Source: Pyrrhosoma nymphula
Taxonomy: Eukaryota > Arthropoda > Insecta > Odonata > Coenagrionidae
Reading direction: 5' to 3'
DNA: 64,000 nucleotides
NCBI GenBank assembly: GCA_963573305.1
Contig: OY754337.1
Span: forward strand, 78,877,094-78,941,093
The translations under genes and the position numbers were made by a program. The number at the start of each line of letters is the position of its first letter. Positions within the stretch are counted from its first letter, which is position 1. Below are positions 12,737-23,425 of the stretch, one piece after another. The notes under the pieces are model-generated. The model did no database searches. It saw only the letters and a program-made list of their open reading frames with translations, and was not told the DNA's origin.

Positions 12737-13080
12737 CGCCTGAGACTTTCACTGATTAGTCTTGTTGAGGGATGTTGAACTTGAAATGTACTGGAGGTAT
12801 TATTTATCTTGCATTGCATTGACGACGTTTGCCATCATTTGAATCACTGAGTAAAATAAACTAGGTATTTGCAATCTCCTCCCGACATGCCTGTTTGACA
12901 TAAATGGACGGAACTTTGACAGTCCTCTGTACACAGACACACGCACGCAAACATCCAGAAGTGTAGCGGGTGGGGGGGGTGGAGGGGAATGTGGACCCTA
13001 AACTCCCCTCGAACCTCTTTACCCTAAAGCCGCCTCCTCCCCCATCCCCTCCACTTTAGAGTGTATGAATACTCACTCAA
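12737..13080. other. Intergenic DNA with a G-rich and C-rich stretch
   Basis: Only low-complexity G and C runs (12965-13060) stand out. Confidence 0.4.
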
Positions 13081-13081
13081 A

Positions 13082-13185
13082 CTTACGCCAATTGTATGTG
13101 TAATATGTATGTGTAATATGTGTATAATGTGTACGCCAATTGTATGTGTAATTGTATGTGTATATTACGCCAATTGTATGTGTAC
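13082..13185. repeat. Short tandem repeat built on ACGCCAATTGTATGTGTA
   Basis: Three copies of ACGCCAATTGTATGTGTA start near 13084, 13131 and 13167. They are separated by TATGTGTAAT-type filler. A degenerate composite minisatellite. Confidence 0.75.
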
Positions 13186-13940
13186 TTGAAATGATTATTT
13201 TGCCTGAACTTGAAATTGATGAGACGCAGAAGCTTTAGAACTAGATGTGTCGTAAGAATAAACATTTTGTGGAATAGAACAATGTTCCTCTACGGAGTCG
13301 TGCGTAAACTATACGTTACCGTTTTTTGATTTTTTCACCCACTAATTCGTTGACAACCGTAGTATTTTTCCCAAACCCCTTCCCCTGACATGTAACGTTG
13401 CCTCTACAAATGAAACTTTCAATTCAAAAATGTTTTCTCTATTAAAGAGTTAGTTTATTTTTAGTGATATACATTAATAAATCAAATGAAGTAGCGAAAC
13501 TAGATATTATAGAACAATCTAATCACAATTGAAACAAGTTATATTCATTTTTAAATTATAAAAATAAACCATGAATTACGGCGCAAGGTGCTCTGTTCAT
13601 CTAATTTTTTCTCTCCCCTCCCCCACATTTCTGACTGATGCCTTGGAAAAGTGTTGTCACGAGGTCACTATTTAACCCGCGGGAAGGTTAAAATGTAAGC
13701 AATTTGATGTTATGAAGACTGACAACATTGTAGAGGCTATGGTTCAGTTAAATAGAGTTAAAGTAGAAGCTTTGGGTGTAAGAAACACCCCGCGCGCCCT
13801 TCCTCATGTTAAACACTGTAGTATTGTCGAAGCGATGTTGACGAGAAAGAAACGTATTCAGGCGCATTGTATCAAATACGTTACTCTGAGTTAACTCCCC
13901 CCTCGTTACCCACCGTAGGTTTTAACCCGGGAGTGGTCGC
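13186..13940. other. Intergenic DNA with an unassigned 60-codon ORF (13712-13894, +)
   Basis: The ORF at 13712-13894 encodes a basic peptide (VEAMLTRKKRIQAHC) without family resemblance. It lies just outside the Harbinger-like element. I do not call it a gene. Confidence 0.3.
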
Positions 13941-13943
13941 TAA

Positions 13944-15867
13944 AGCCTCAAGTACACGAGGCGAGTTTACAAGCTACAAGCCGGCTTTTTCACAAGTAGC
14001 TCGTAAACTAGTCCAGTGTACTCAATGCACTCGCTCCGTTAGCTGCTTGTAAAAACGCTCTGGAAAAAGTTGAACTGCCGGCGACTTTACACTCCACTCG
14101 CCGGCTTTTGAGTGGGCTAGCTTGTAAACTAGCCACGTGTACTCACAGTAGCTTGTGCATAAGTTCCCTGGTAAAAATCGAACGCTTGCCCTAGCGTAGA
14201 GGCAACGTCAACGGGGAGTTCTATACTCTTGGAGGAGCTTCCTTTACTCCCCAATAACTCTCCGAGATTTTTAACTCCAAACACGTTCCCCGAACTCTTC
14301 CGCAAGAGCGAACGGAGAGTTCCTAATCGTTTCTTTGACGCTTCGTTTTTCGTCTCCCCGTCAACTCTTCTAAAACGCTTCCGGGGAAGGAAACGAAGAG
14401 TTGTCTGATGATTTTGTTTACTCTTCGATTTCACTGCTACTACTACGAAAAAGTTGTAATTTTTGCTCAAAGAATAGGCTTGTGTAAATAAAAGCTGGTT
14501 GTTCAAACGTCCCAATAATATGCAATACTTTTAGTTAATATCATGATCTACCTTAGTTGACGGACAACTTAAACTTAAATAACATACCTACGGTAATGAT
14601 CACTTCGTAATATTAGATAGGAATTGAATATTAACATACGGTGTAACTAATTAATTGGTAGCTAGCCAGTTCGTACATTTTCCCTCGGAAATACTTTATT
14701 ATGTCTACATCGTATTTAAAAACATGTGCATGATGTACCAACTGCGTATACTTCATGTATTCAAATGAAGATTCATTAAGGTTTATGTCATGTTTGGCAT
14801 GGACGTTTGTTTACTTGTAATTATGAATAGAAAATGAAACAATTAGATACCATAGCTATGTATTTAGCACCTAACTTGTTAATCATCTAGCATAATCAAG
14901 GCAGTCGTACATGAGGCATTGTCGCGGTAATCAATTTGAATTAATGGCATACCTATGCATAATTATAGAGTGGTGATGACATAATGACATATATTGTTCA
15001 TCTTCCTCTCATTTATACTCATCAAATCTCTCCAGTTGTGGAAGAAAATGCTTGGAGGATGAGCAAGGTCATGAGGAATAATAATCATGAAAAGTAAAAT
15101 CTAGAACAACATCGACATTAACAAGGAAAAGGCAACTATAACAAACATAGAGGAACTATTCCTCAACATTATCACCTGTTATTAATAAGAAATTATATTA
15201 ACCGGTCATTGAAAAGCAAAAATTCGTGAAATATAAGCATCTAAAAACCGTAAAAAACCAGTCACGGTATGTAATAAGAATTACACCCTGTGAAACACTC
15301 GAAATTCATACAGCGGTGATAGCCCAGTGGTTAACGTGAGCGACTAAGAGTGGATAGGTTACGAGATCGATGCCAAGATAAGGGACATTTTTTTTCTCTG
15401 CTTTCCTAAGTTTTTTTATTATTTTACTTTTTATATATCCTGTTCTTTGCATCGTTACTTCAATGAAAACTATTTTTAGGCAATTTTTAGGATGTAAATA
15501 GAGGCGATAGTAGACTTTGTACCCCGTCCACGCTCCGTTAACACTCCAAGACGACGTTTCGTTAACTCTCCGGTGTTCCACTTTACGCTCCCCAGACTCT
15601 CCGTTCACCCTCCCTTGTGGCTTGGTCAGCTCTTCCTTCACTCTCCGATAGGAGCTTCATTGACGCCCCCTTCACGCTATTTTTTCGCCAGGGTTGCTAG
15701 TAGCATTGGTCAGCAGACGACAACACGTGGTTTCCACACGCCAGCTAGTTGGCTACTGAGCAAGTGGGAACTTTTGTGTGTACTCGACTACTAGTGTACT
15801 CGCAGACTCGCCGGCTTTTTACAAGCCGGCTTGTTAGCTTGTAAACTCGCCCCGTGTACTTGAGGCT
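13944..15867. mobile_element. Harbinger-like non-autonomous element, 1.92 kb, TAA target duplication
   Basis: Left terminus AGCCTCAAGTACACGAGGCG and right terminus CGCCCCGTGTACTTGAGGCT are inverted repeats of about 45 bp that include GAGTTTACAAGCTA and AAGCCGGC. TAA lies outside at 13941-13943 and 15868-15870. Inside both ends are many short subterminal words of the ACTCTCCG/CGAAGAGTT type (14220-14420 and 15535-15650), probable transposase-binding repeats. The 128-codon minus-strand ORF at 14129-14515 runs through these words and is probably not a protein. The 3-bp TAA duplication fits PIF/Harbinger. A SINE head sits inside at 15306. Confidence 0.82.
15306..15390 (+). repeat. tRNA-derived SINE head
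   Basis: The sequence GCGGTGATAGCCCAGTGG contains an A box (TAGCCCAGTGG), and a degenerate B box (GGTTACGAGATCGATGCC) follows about 35 bases later. Spacing and order are those of a tRNA body. The extra bases in the B box and absence of an acceptor stem make it a SINE or tRNA pseudogene. T-rich sequence follows. Confidence 0.65.
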
Positions 15868-15870
15868 TAA

Positions 15871-16470
15871 GCTGCCGATCACGCGAGCGGTCGCGTGTGA
15901 GACTTTTTCTCACACTCAGATGTATCATTGATTATCTATCATAGAGCGTATATTACACTATATTTAGATATAATTTATTTCTTTAAATGTTCATTTGAAA
16001 CAATGATTTCTACAGATACGCAATTACTGATACAATTACGTAATCATTGCTAATTTTACTGGCGATGATATCATTGGGTACAAATGAAGAAAATTACCAT
16101 TATCATGAAGAAATATTTATTTATGAGGACATACATTCTTATGACTCATAAATGTACATTAAATTATCTGCTCTCCACGAAATTATCAACTTTGCTCGCA
16201 TGCTGCGAGAGTGTAACGCAACTGAGTGATACAAAAACAATAACGTCAGTGGTCGCGCGATGAGAAAAAAAACTCACACTTTGTAGTCGACGGTATCAGA
16301 CATATATCATTACCTACACAGCTGCGGACACTTCATTTATACTTTTGGAGACGGTCGGTCATAAGGAAGAGATAAAAATTCAGCTAGAAGGACTGGAAAC
16401 TTATTCTAACTCATGATTATAAAGTGAGCACAAGTTTAAATTTGGTGTGAGAGAAAATCTCATTACGCGA
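15871..16470. repeat. Region with three copies of a GGTCGCG-TGAGA-CTCACAC motif
   Basis: GCGGTCGCGTGTGAGACTTT at 15889 recurs as GGTCGCGCGATGAGAAAAA at about 16250 in the same direction. It occurs in inverse form as GAAAATCTCATTACGCGACC near 16452. The outer pair could be the inverted ends of a roughly 580-bp element, with the Harbinger-like element inserted close to its left end. Boundaries are not defined. Confidence 0.4.
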
Positions 16471-17709
16471 CCAATGGCAGGTTAAGGCAACTCCCTCTCC
16501 CCCCTCTCTTAGTTGGTCAAGTAGTTTATGCACGACCACTACGCCATGATGGGATTTGAATATTTTTATTACGTCGTCCTGTTTCAGAATTCTGAGATAT
16601 GTTCGCCTCGATTAACTTGTAATGTGTGTGCGGACTGGCGACACGCGAAAAGGCTTGCGTGCTGCTTGAAGCCTGAAGATGGAATTTTAAACATTTCGCC
16701 ACGGCTAGAGTTCTTTACATAATCACTGAGAATTGGGAGAAAATGAAGTAAAATGACGTCGTTGTGGTAGGGGGAAGGACGTATTTAACGAGACTTGAGT
16801 TTTGAAATCATAGGGAGAGAGTGGAATTGCCTTCAAAATAAGCGTCAATTCATATTGGGATTATGGGCGGGGCCTTCTTCGTCCCAAATCATGCGCCCTT
16901 TCTCGAAGTGTAAATAACCTCAGCCGTAGGTGTAATGGACGCCATTACGTGGCAGCAAAAGAAACTGAACGGTAAAAAATTGCGTAAATTATTATAAAAG
17001 ATTTACTTTTTCATTTAATTTTTTATCCTAATTCTGCACTGCGATATCATTCAGTACTTGTATTCCTTTCTTCTATCATTATTCATGGTATTATTATTCG
17101 CATATACTCCCAACACAAAAGTATTTTAGATATTCATCTCAAATGTCTAGATTTTTTCTTAGTTGAGGCATTCACAGTTTCAAAATTCACTGTGCTTACA
17201 TAGGTGCCCTTCTTTGTGTCACCTTTCGCGAGTGATTGAACTAACTCTTGCTTATTCATAACTCTATCCAATTTCTGAAGGCTCATGAGCTCAAACAATT
17301 AATGAAGCATGAGTCATCTTCCAATAACCAGATGATCGGCCATGTACTTCATTTGTACCACCCGATGGCGTTTCTTTGACATTGAAATCAACGGAAGCCA
17401 CTGAAAGGGTGTGGCAGGTGTTTTTTGGTTTATGACCGTGGTAGGGGAAAGCTAGGAGAAAAATTAATCTGGTGGGAAAAGAAAGGCACGATGATCTCTT
17501 AGACAGTCTTGTATTATTTTGTTGCCGCTGCAGTCCGATAGCCACTTGTCACACTTGGCAGGGATTTTTTTACGAAAAGCCCGTCTTTCATTTTGTTCAA
17601 TTTACGAAACGAGTTCTTCTGTTAAGCGTCCAATATGTTCGTGACGCACTTCACGAAAGGGCTTTTAAGTGCGGAAATAACATACGAATTGTTTTGCGAT
17701 AAATGCGAA
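16471..17709. other. Intergenic DNA, nothing recognised
   Basis: Small ORFs only (64-84 codons), none with a recognisable motif. Confidence 0.45.
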
Positions 17710-17930
17710 AAGTTTGAGCGAGATTATTCTCAAGTCAATTTAGAGATCATTTTCGAATTTTACTTTAAAATTTAAAACAGTAGCATGTATCATGAAATCA
17801 TTATGGTGATTTTAATATCTAAATTCCTCAGTAATCAATTATGCATACGTATTTTAAGCTTTAACTTGAATTGTTTCTCGCCATACGCTAAAAACCCTTT
17901 TGCAACCGAAAGATTTTGACGATGCCTACT
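17710..17930 (-). mobile_element. TTAA MITE, copy 6, diverged and truncated
   Basis: Begins AGTTTGAGCGAGATTATTC and follows copy 4 (10592 onward) through the CATTATGGTG, CTCAGTAAT and CATACGCTAAAAACCC blocks to about 17925. The second half is missing. Confidence 0.6.
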
Positions 17931-18114
17931 ATGAAAAGTATTGCAGCGAGTAATAAAGTTATTTTAAAATAAAATTGGAAAAACGCACTAACGGCGCACT
18001 TTATGACATGTGTTATTGCTTCCTAGTCTCTCTATAGGAAGCATAACATTTTCATTCCTCCAGGAACCCTTTGTTGATGACCCAGTCATACATATGAATG
18101 ACCTATCGCAACTA

Positions 18115-18500
18115 TTACTATGATCCCTTATTGTATTCTCAAAAAATGAAATTTTAAATCTATCGGTTCTGTTGCTATTTCCCTTATCTTATTCCTGTGG
18201 TCGTATCTACCGTAGTACGCTGGCTCTGGCAAATATGTTCAGCGTCCGGCAAAAAATATTCTACTTCAAATTTTCGAAAAAGATTTAACCTATATTTCTC
18301 CCTTCGATCAGTTAGAGATTCCCACCCCAATTGCTTCAGCAATTCGGTAACACTGCTAAGTTTATCGTAAAATGTTTTTACAAATATTTATGCTCTCCGC
18401 TGTATTCGATGTATTTCTTAGACTAGTCTTATTTCGTAAGGGTCCCATATGATAGCGGCATACTCCCCAAGTGAGGTCTCACGAGTGAAAAATAACATCG
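18115..18500 (-). pseudogene. CR1-like LINE RT C-terminal fragment
   Basis: Aligns by eye with 33860-34215, the readable C-terminus. Shared blocks include the RFK(M)SFF-equivalent (TTTTAAATCTATCGGTTCTG), the CAATTGCTTCAGCAATTCGGTAAC block and GGGTCCCATATGATAGCGGC (the IWDP region). Several indels break the frame. No 3' UTR is attached on the left. Confidence 0.7.
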
Positions 18501-18599
18501 CTGTGTTTGCTATTATAGCATGGCTATACGGTAAATATGGTTGCTCTATATTCCTCCTCTATTGTTTATCAATGTATTAATATTGTCCACTTTGCATTT

Positions 18600-18990
18600 G
18601 AATTTTATTCACTCATTTCTCATTCTATACTTCAAGTGTTTCCCTGCTATCCATCGAAGATTTCTCGCTCCGTTTAGAACTCGGCTGTTCCGTGTTGTCA
18701 TTTGGTTTGCATTCTTACATGTTTTTTCCTCCAAATTGTGCCGGTTACACTTTTTTTCCACGACGTTAGCATTCGTAGTTTGTTCATGAACCTTCATTTT
18801 ATAGTTAACCGTGGCTTTTCAACATTATACCTTAGGTATTTTATCCCCATTACGGTTTCCATAATTATTCCATCCACCTCTAGGTTGCATCTGATTGGGA
18901 CAGAAGAAAAAATCCGTGCAGCATTAAATCTCGCGAAATTCAGGGCCTCAGCGATAGTGGGCCACACGTGGAGCAGAAGGATTACCTCGG
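18600..18990 (-). pseudogene. Second LINE type: decayed RT thumb/C-terminal region
   Basis: Two minus-strand frames carry family-like words. The first is EVDGIIMETVMGIKYLRYNV (about 18815-18885), which matches the VDG-x-x-(I/L)E-x-V-x-(S/G)-(F/I)KYLG signature after the RT palm. The second, further downstream, is RNLRWIAGKHLKYRMRNE (18609-18662), matching the R-x-LR-x-IAG-x-x-L-x-DRMRNE segment of arthropod endonuclease/RT LINEs. Frameshifts separate them. The 63590-63971 and 29190-29760 fragments belong to the same broad type. Confidence 0.7.
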
Positions 18991-19204
18991 AGATTACTTG
19001 AGGGGGGGGGGAGTAAGATTCGTCGTCGGAAGTGGAGTAATAGAGTTGGGGGAAGCTGGTTCGCCACATCCCCTCTACGTATTCAATAATCCCCCACTTC
19101 ACGCTCCTCATCCCAGTTCCCTGTAGATGAAACGGCATAAAATAGAGGCTTTCGAAAATTGGTGCTGTAGGTGGATGCTTTGCTGAGAACTATAGATACA
19201 GGTG

Positions 19205-20223
19205 CAGGGGCGAAACTAGGGTATTTAGCGCCCCTGGCAATTCAGGGATGTGACCCAAAAAGGCACTTTACGTTTCGTGCCGTACCTGGGAGGCACCCGA
19301 ACTCGGAGTCCGAGCCTCGGCGTTGAAGGAGACCCAACCCTTCACCGCGGGTGGTTTATGGCACCAACTGACCAGTCACACTATGGTTTATAACTTTAAA
19401 AATTAAACATAAATCGCAAAGTTATGTTCGGCTTTGTGTTGCACTAGTCACGCTGATGAAAATGGTTTTTTCATCGCAGTCATACGATAGATATTAACCA
19501 TTTTACGTGCTAAGTAATTTTTATACACAAAACTGGTTTGGTTTACTAATGCACGTAAAATGGTTAATATCTCTCGTATAACTGCATTTAAAAAAATCAT
19601 TTTCATCAACGTGAATAAGAAAACACAAAGACGAACATAATGTTGCAATTAATGTTTAAATTTAAGGGGTTATAAACTATAGTGTGACCGGTCAGTTGGT
19701 GCTATAAACCACCCGCAGTGAAGGGTTGAGTCTCTTTCAAAGCCGAGGCTCCGACTCCGAGTTCGGGTGCCTCCCAGGTACGGCACGAAACGTAAAGTGC
19801 ATTTCGGGTCACATCCCTGCCTGGTAGACGGGTCTGAAAATTTCTATAATTTGCATTAGCCATTAATGAATTTTGGGGCTACTTTTAAAGACTAAATAGT
19901 TCATTATTAGGGAGCCAGTAACAACTATCACTTTCAGAAAGGAAAATATAAATTATATAAATACTATATAGATCATTATAAATAAATAAAAATAATGAAT
20001 ACATATATTATTTGGAAGCCAGTAACCACTATCACTATCAGCAAGTCAAATATAAATGATATAATATTTTACTGGGTGTATAGGTACTGTTCAAGTGTTT
20101 AGTTTTTGCAGTGTAAACTCTTGAGAGTGTTGTGAACAACTATTGAATTAAAAATACTTAGTTTTTTTGGCGCCCCCTTCAAGTGGCGCCCGGGGCATCT
20201 GCCATACCCTAGGTACGCCCCTG
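19205..20223. mobile_element. hAT-like non-autonomous element, 1.02 kb
   Basis: The left end CAGGGGCGAAACTAGGGTAT mirrors the right end ATACCCTAGGTACGCCCCTG. The CAGGGGCG start followed by GCGCCCC-type sequence is characteristic of hAT MITEs. The flanking octamers (TACAGGTG and TGTGGGGG) differ, so an 8-bp target duplication is not demonstrated. The element carries a large hairpin insertion (19243-19819) and an internal imperfect duplication around AGCCAGTAACMACTATCACT (about 19914 and 20029). No transposase ORF. Confidence 0.75.
19243..19819. repeat. 577-bp foldback element (arms about 275 bp)
   Basis: Starts CAGGGATGTGACCC and ends GGGTCACATCCCTG. The two halves are near-perfect reverse complements: the block at 19273-19375 (TACCTGGGAGGCACCCGAAC and so on) returns inverted at 19680-19785. 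The arms approach each other at about 19518/19542, leaving a loop of roughly 23 bases. No coding capacity. A CCTGG-type repeat flanks it, compatible with insertion into the hAT-like element. Confidence 0.9.
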
Positions 20224-21857
20224 TGTGGGGGTATAGGGGCACTAGCAGGAAAGCGAGAGCCAAAGGGATAGGCCACTACTCTCTGAATGTATAATGAACA
20301 TTACGGAAGGGAAAATAGACTGGAAAGCCTCAGGATGAAGACCGAGATGCTGTATAGGTGTTGCAAAACGGAATAAGATACGGAAGAGCTGCAAGGACAT
20401 AAGAGAGTCAAGTAAGCAGAAGGGGACGTGGTGGAATGGAGGGCAAAAACGATATTTCTAATTCATTATAAAATAATAAATGATTAGCATCAATACTCGG
20501 TAGCCTACGTTTTGTACCCTACAATATTTCTTTGAGGTGGTTCCACCGTAAAATGACTTTAATGTCATTTTATTCATATTCTGTCTACTTGTATAAAAAG
20601 TTGTCCTCTATCTGATATGAACAACAAAATAACACCTTTACACGCTATTTTATTCTATAATTGAACTTGAAATTACATGGTGCTCAATGGGGGAATGAGA
20701 GAAACACGGGGAAAAATAGTATTTTTCCATAAAATACAAATGCCATTTTCGTGGAAAACTGTCTCTAAGAAGGAAATAATCCAGAGAACTTTAATAATAA
20801 TAAAATATAAGCATCTTACCACCTAATTATTTTAGTTATTAGGGAATTAATGCCGTAATTGAAGTCAAAATGCGGGAATTCGTAGGAAATGGCGCTGCAA
20901 TCGGCTCCTATGGCTGGAATAAAGTGCTCATTTAAAATACAATCGTGGAATAATCTGCATATTTTGTACCTCACTTTTGGGTTTCTACAGGCAACGCATT
21001 GCATCAGTGAAAGTAGGATTTTTTTGACAAAATATAAAAATGTGGAATATAGTATTTGTTTTGACTCACACAGTCGCGGCGGAACCTCCTTAAACAGTTT
21101 CAGTCACTCATTGTTAGGTTTGAAAACGCGCCCGAATTATCCCGGTAACTTCCAAAATTTCAAAATAATATTTATTTTCTCCATCCTCACGGTTCGAGAC
21201 GTTTTTCTGCCATTTAAAGAATGCATATACAATTCTAGGAAATACATTATTTCCATTGCTGTCGTATGCTGCAATTTATGATTCTTGTTCACTCACGATA
21301 ATTACCGTGAATGTAACAGAATATGTATTGTTAACTGAGTCTTACGTGATTCAAGTTATTGTTACATGGTGTAAATGGTATACCATTTGCTCGCATATGC
21401 ACTAGCTCTACAAGAAGAGATAGTTAAATAGGGCTGGTAAAACTAGCTACTGGTAGTGCTAGATCCATTGCGATGAAATTGCAGTATTGATGTTGCTCAT
21501 TTACCGAAAACACAATTTAAAAGGAAGTTACTTACGTGCTTGTCATGTAATCTCACGGAATTTTCCGAAATTTCTTACTCTTGAGACGGACTTGAACTTG
21601 AAATGAACTATTCAGGATTTAACAACCCTAATCACAGTTTGTACGAGCTACTCAAGTTCAAAATATTCATTGCTCCTCTAGCATAAATGTTTTTTTTAAT
21701 ATTTGTTTTTCGTGCTTGGATTGCAATGATTGATGGCCAGACTGTCTGCTCATATTAGCTGAACATTTTTGTATGCTAAACAGCAATGGTTTATTTTTCG
21801 AATTCGTCTTCAAAAATGCTAAAAAGTTTGGTCGCAATTGAACAGGCCACTGCTCAT
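20224..21857. other. Intergenic DNA, nothing firmly recognised
   Basis: A 130-codon plus ORF (20889-21281) has no recognisable motif and atypical composition. The 20240-20450 stretch resembles a decayed coding repeat, but I could not match it. Confidence 0.4.
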
Positions 21858-22070
21858 GAATTCCGAAGATTCAGGCGATATGGCGAGGAATTTCAACATG
21901 ACAAGGTTTAAGAGTTTTACACATAATCCTCAGGTATTCGATGGTTGATTCGACCTAGGTTTCGATATTTTACACATCATCCTGAACATCGAAACCTAGG
22001 TCGTAATAAAGTCTTTTTTTAAATCACGTTTATTCGTGGAAAATTGCTTTTAACTCTTCAACCTTAACAG
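21858..22070. mobile_element. Penelope-like pseudo-LTR palindrome, unit 1
   Basis: The outer left tail (GAATTCCGAAGATTCAGGCG and onward) reappears inverted at the far side of unit 2 (to 23425). The middle carries two head-to-head copies of the CGAAACCTAGGTCG hammerhead 3' core (minus at 21951, plus at 21990). The CTGANGA half-cores are damaged here (CTGAACAT on plus, CAGGATGAT on minus), so this unit has probably lost ribozyme activity. Confidence 0.7.
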
Positions 22071-23159
22071 GTCATTTCTCCATTTGTCCATGGCGTGGCA
22101 AACTCTTTGGATCAATCATTTTGAAGCGCAATTTATCTTTCGTCGATGATTTGAACGTTCGCTTTGCACATTCGATATTATGCGATCGATTATTCCGATG
22201 TATCGATTCGATCGGCGATGGGCATTTTAAAATACCAATGGTTGGGTGATTAGATCGAAGTTTTCTGCGCGTCGATATTTCTCGTTTTCAAGCACCGCTC
22301 ACTTTCTCGCGAATACGTCACTGCCTCCCCTCATCTCCATGGCCGAGGGAGAAATTACAGTGTACATATATCGTCCGAGCTGAATCAAGAATAAGAGAGA
22401 GGAAGGGGTAGAAAAAAATGGTCGCCATCGACCCACAGCCAGCCCACCGCATGACGTAGGTATTACACCGAGAGACAGACCCCCCCCCCCCGTCCTTCCA
22501 TTCATTCACATATGTGTTTGAAGGTGTATCTACATATATAGTTATATATGTATAAGTAAATCCCCGAGTTCTCTCTTCACTTGCCTCCTGCATTGCTACG
22601 GTTGCCACGCGACGGGGAATAGGGGGGGGGGGGGCAGGACTAACTTCAGTTAGTGTGAGTGAATTTGAAGATAGCGATGGGATTGCATTTACGACGCCAG
22701 GGACTCCGTTGCCAGGGGGGGGGGGGGTTGCAAGGTCGTCAAGGACGCTGCTCGACTGTGCATCCATCTGGCGGGGATGAAAAGAAACAAGGGAGGGGAC
22801 TGGGTAAGCAGTTGGCGTGGTGACAAATAAACACAAGAGGTACACCTATGTACGTAGAATGTACACCTCCTCGCCTCTGCATCTATCTCTTCGCCTTAAG
22901 ACGTATTATTAGTCGGTGTAACGCTGTCTTCTCATATGGGCTCAAGAACGGCCTCTTGCAATCGCCACCTGTGCAATCTTCGACATGGAAACCAACTGCC
23001 TCGTTCGCTTGTCTTTTCTGCTCGCGTACATAATCAGGTGTGCCGTCTTAATCACGAACAACGAGATGACTTTTTTGCCTTTTTCTTTTACTTTCGCGTT
23101 TTACTTTTGCGCTTACTGTTTGTCCTCTTGAAGACTTTCACCACGAAAAGTAAAAATTT
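22071..23159. other. GC-richer segment bracketed by inverted pseudo-LTR tails
   Basis: This 1.1-kb stretch is richer in GC and CpG than its surroundings. It contains three long homopolymers (C-run near 22482, G-runs near 22622 and 22715). It is bordered by a 24-25 bp inverted repeat (GCTTTTAACTCTTCAACCTTA at 22047 and its complement near 23167). It could be cargo carried between two elements, or an older unique sequence hit twice. See the exon candidate at 22585-22767. Confidence 0.5.
22585..22767 (-). CDS. Candidate exon, Ser/Pro-rich, unknown function
   Basis: I do not recognise this protein. Within a 175-codon open frame (22318-22845) the segment beginning MDAQSSSVLDDLATPPPPGN is preceded on the minus strand by a strong 3' splice site. 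The pyrimidine tract CCCTTGTTTCTTTTCATCCC leads to CGCCAG directly abutting the ATG. After exactly 61 codons the sequence reads GAG|GCAAGT, the consensus of the rare GC-AG donor. The peptide is rich in Ser, Pro, Val and Ala with two PPPP runs that lie in polymorphic-looking C tracts. It has no catalytic motif, signal peptide or membrane segment. It lies between inverted Penelope-like tails. It may be an exon of a host gene, a captured fragment, or chance. Confidence 0.25.
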
Positions 23160-23220
23160 CACGATAAGGTTGAAGAGTTAAAAGCAATTTCCCACAAATA
23201 AAATAAAGACTTTAAATTAC

Positions 23221-23255
23221 GACCTATGTTTCGATGTTTTACACATAATCTTCAG
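23221..23255 (-). ncRNA. Hammerhead ribozyme-like motif
   Basis: Reading on the minus strand: CTGAAGA (23255-23249), a helix II with ATGT/ACAT arms, GAAA (23232-23229), a short CATAG helix III, then GTC (23223-23221). All invariant core positions of the hammerhead are present. The very short helix III is the form described for Penelope-like elements, where cleavage is favoured in dimeric RNA. Confidence 0.8.
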
Positions 23256-23281
23256 GTCTTCCCCCTTCAGGTTCAGGAGAC

Positions 23282-23317
23282 CTGAAGATAATGTGTCAAA
23301 ACATCGAAACCTAAGTC
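23282..23317 (+). ncRNA. Hammerhead ribozyme-like motif
   Basis: Plus strand: CTGAAGA (23282-23288), helix II with ATGT/ACAT arms around a GTCAAA loop, GAAA (23306-23309), CCTAA and GTC (23315-23317). The core is intact. It is the partner of the minus-strand motif 26 bases away. Confidence 0.8.
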
Positions 23318-23425
23318 GTTATAATGTCTTTTTTTTTAAACTTTTATTTTTTGGAAATTGCTTATAACTCTTAGACCTTATCATGTTGAAATTCCACGCC
23401 ATATCGCCTGAATCTTCGGAATTCA

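Larger units (their letters stand above)
23160..23425. mobile_element. Penelope-like pseudo-LTR palindrome, unit 2
   Basis: Two hammerhead motifs face away from each other on opposite strands (23221-23255 minus, 23282-23317 plus), separated by an AGGTCTTCCCCCTTCAGGTTC spacer. Each is followed on its own strand by a T/A-rich tail and the words TTGCTT..AACTCTT..ACCTTATC. The plus tail continues with GTTGAAATTCCACGCCATAT, which is also found near 38433 in unit 3. Confidence 0.85.

Noticed and set aside
20240..20460. Possible LINE-coding remnant on the plus strand
   Set aside because: Some charged, Arg/Lys-rich frames, but no RT or endonuclease signature could be aligned.
22318..22505. C-terminal part of the 175-codon minus frame and a 68-codon overlapping ORF
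   Set aside because: The frame after the GC-AG donor passes through a TATATA-rich stretch and a C homopolymer. The residues (YTYITIYVDTP) reflect sequence bias, so only the short upstream segment is kept as a candidate exon.
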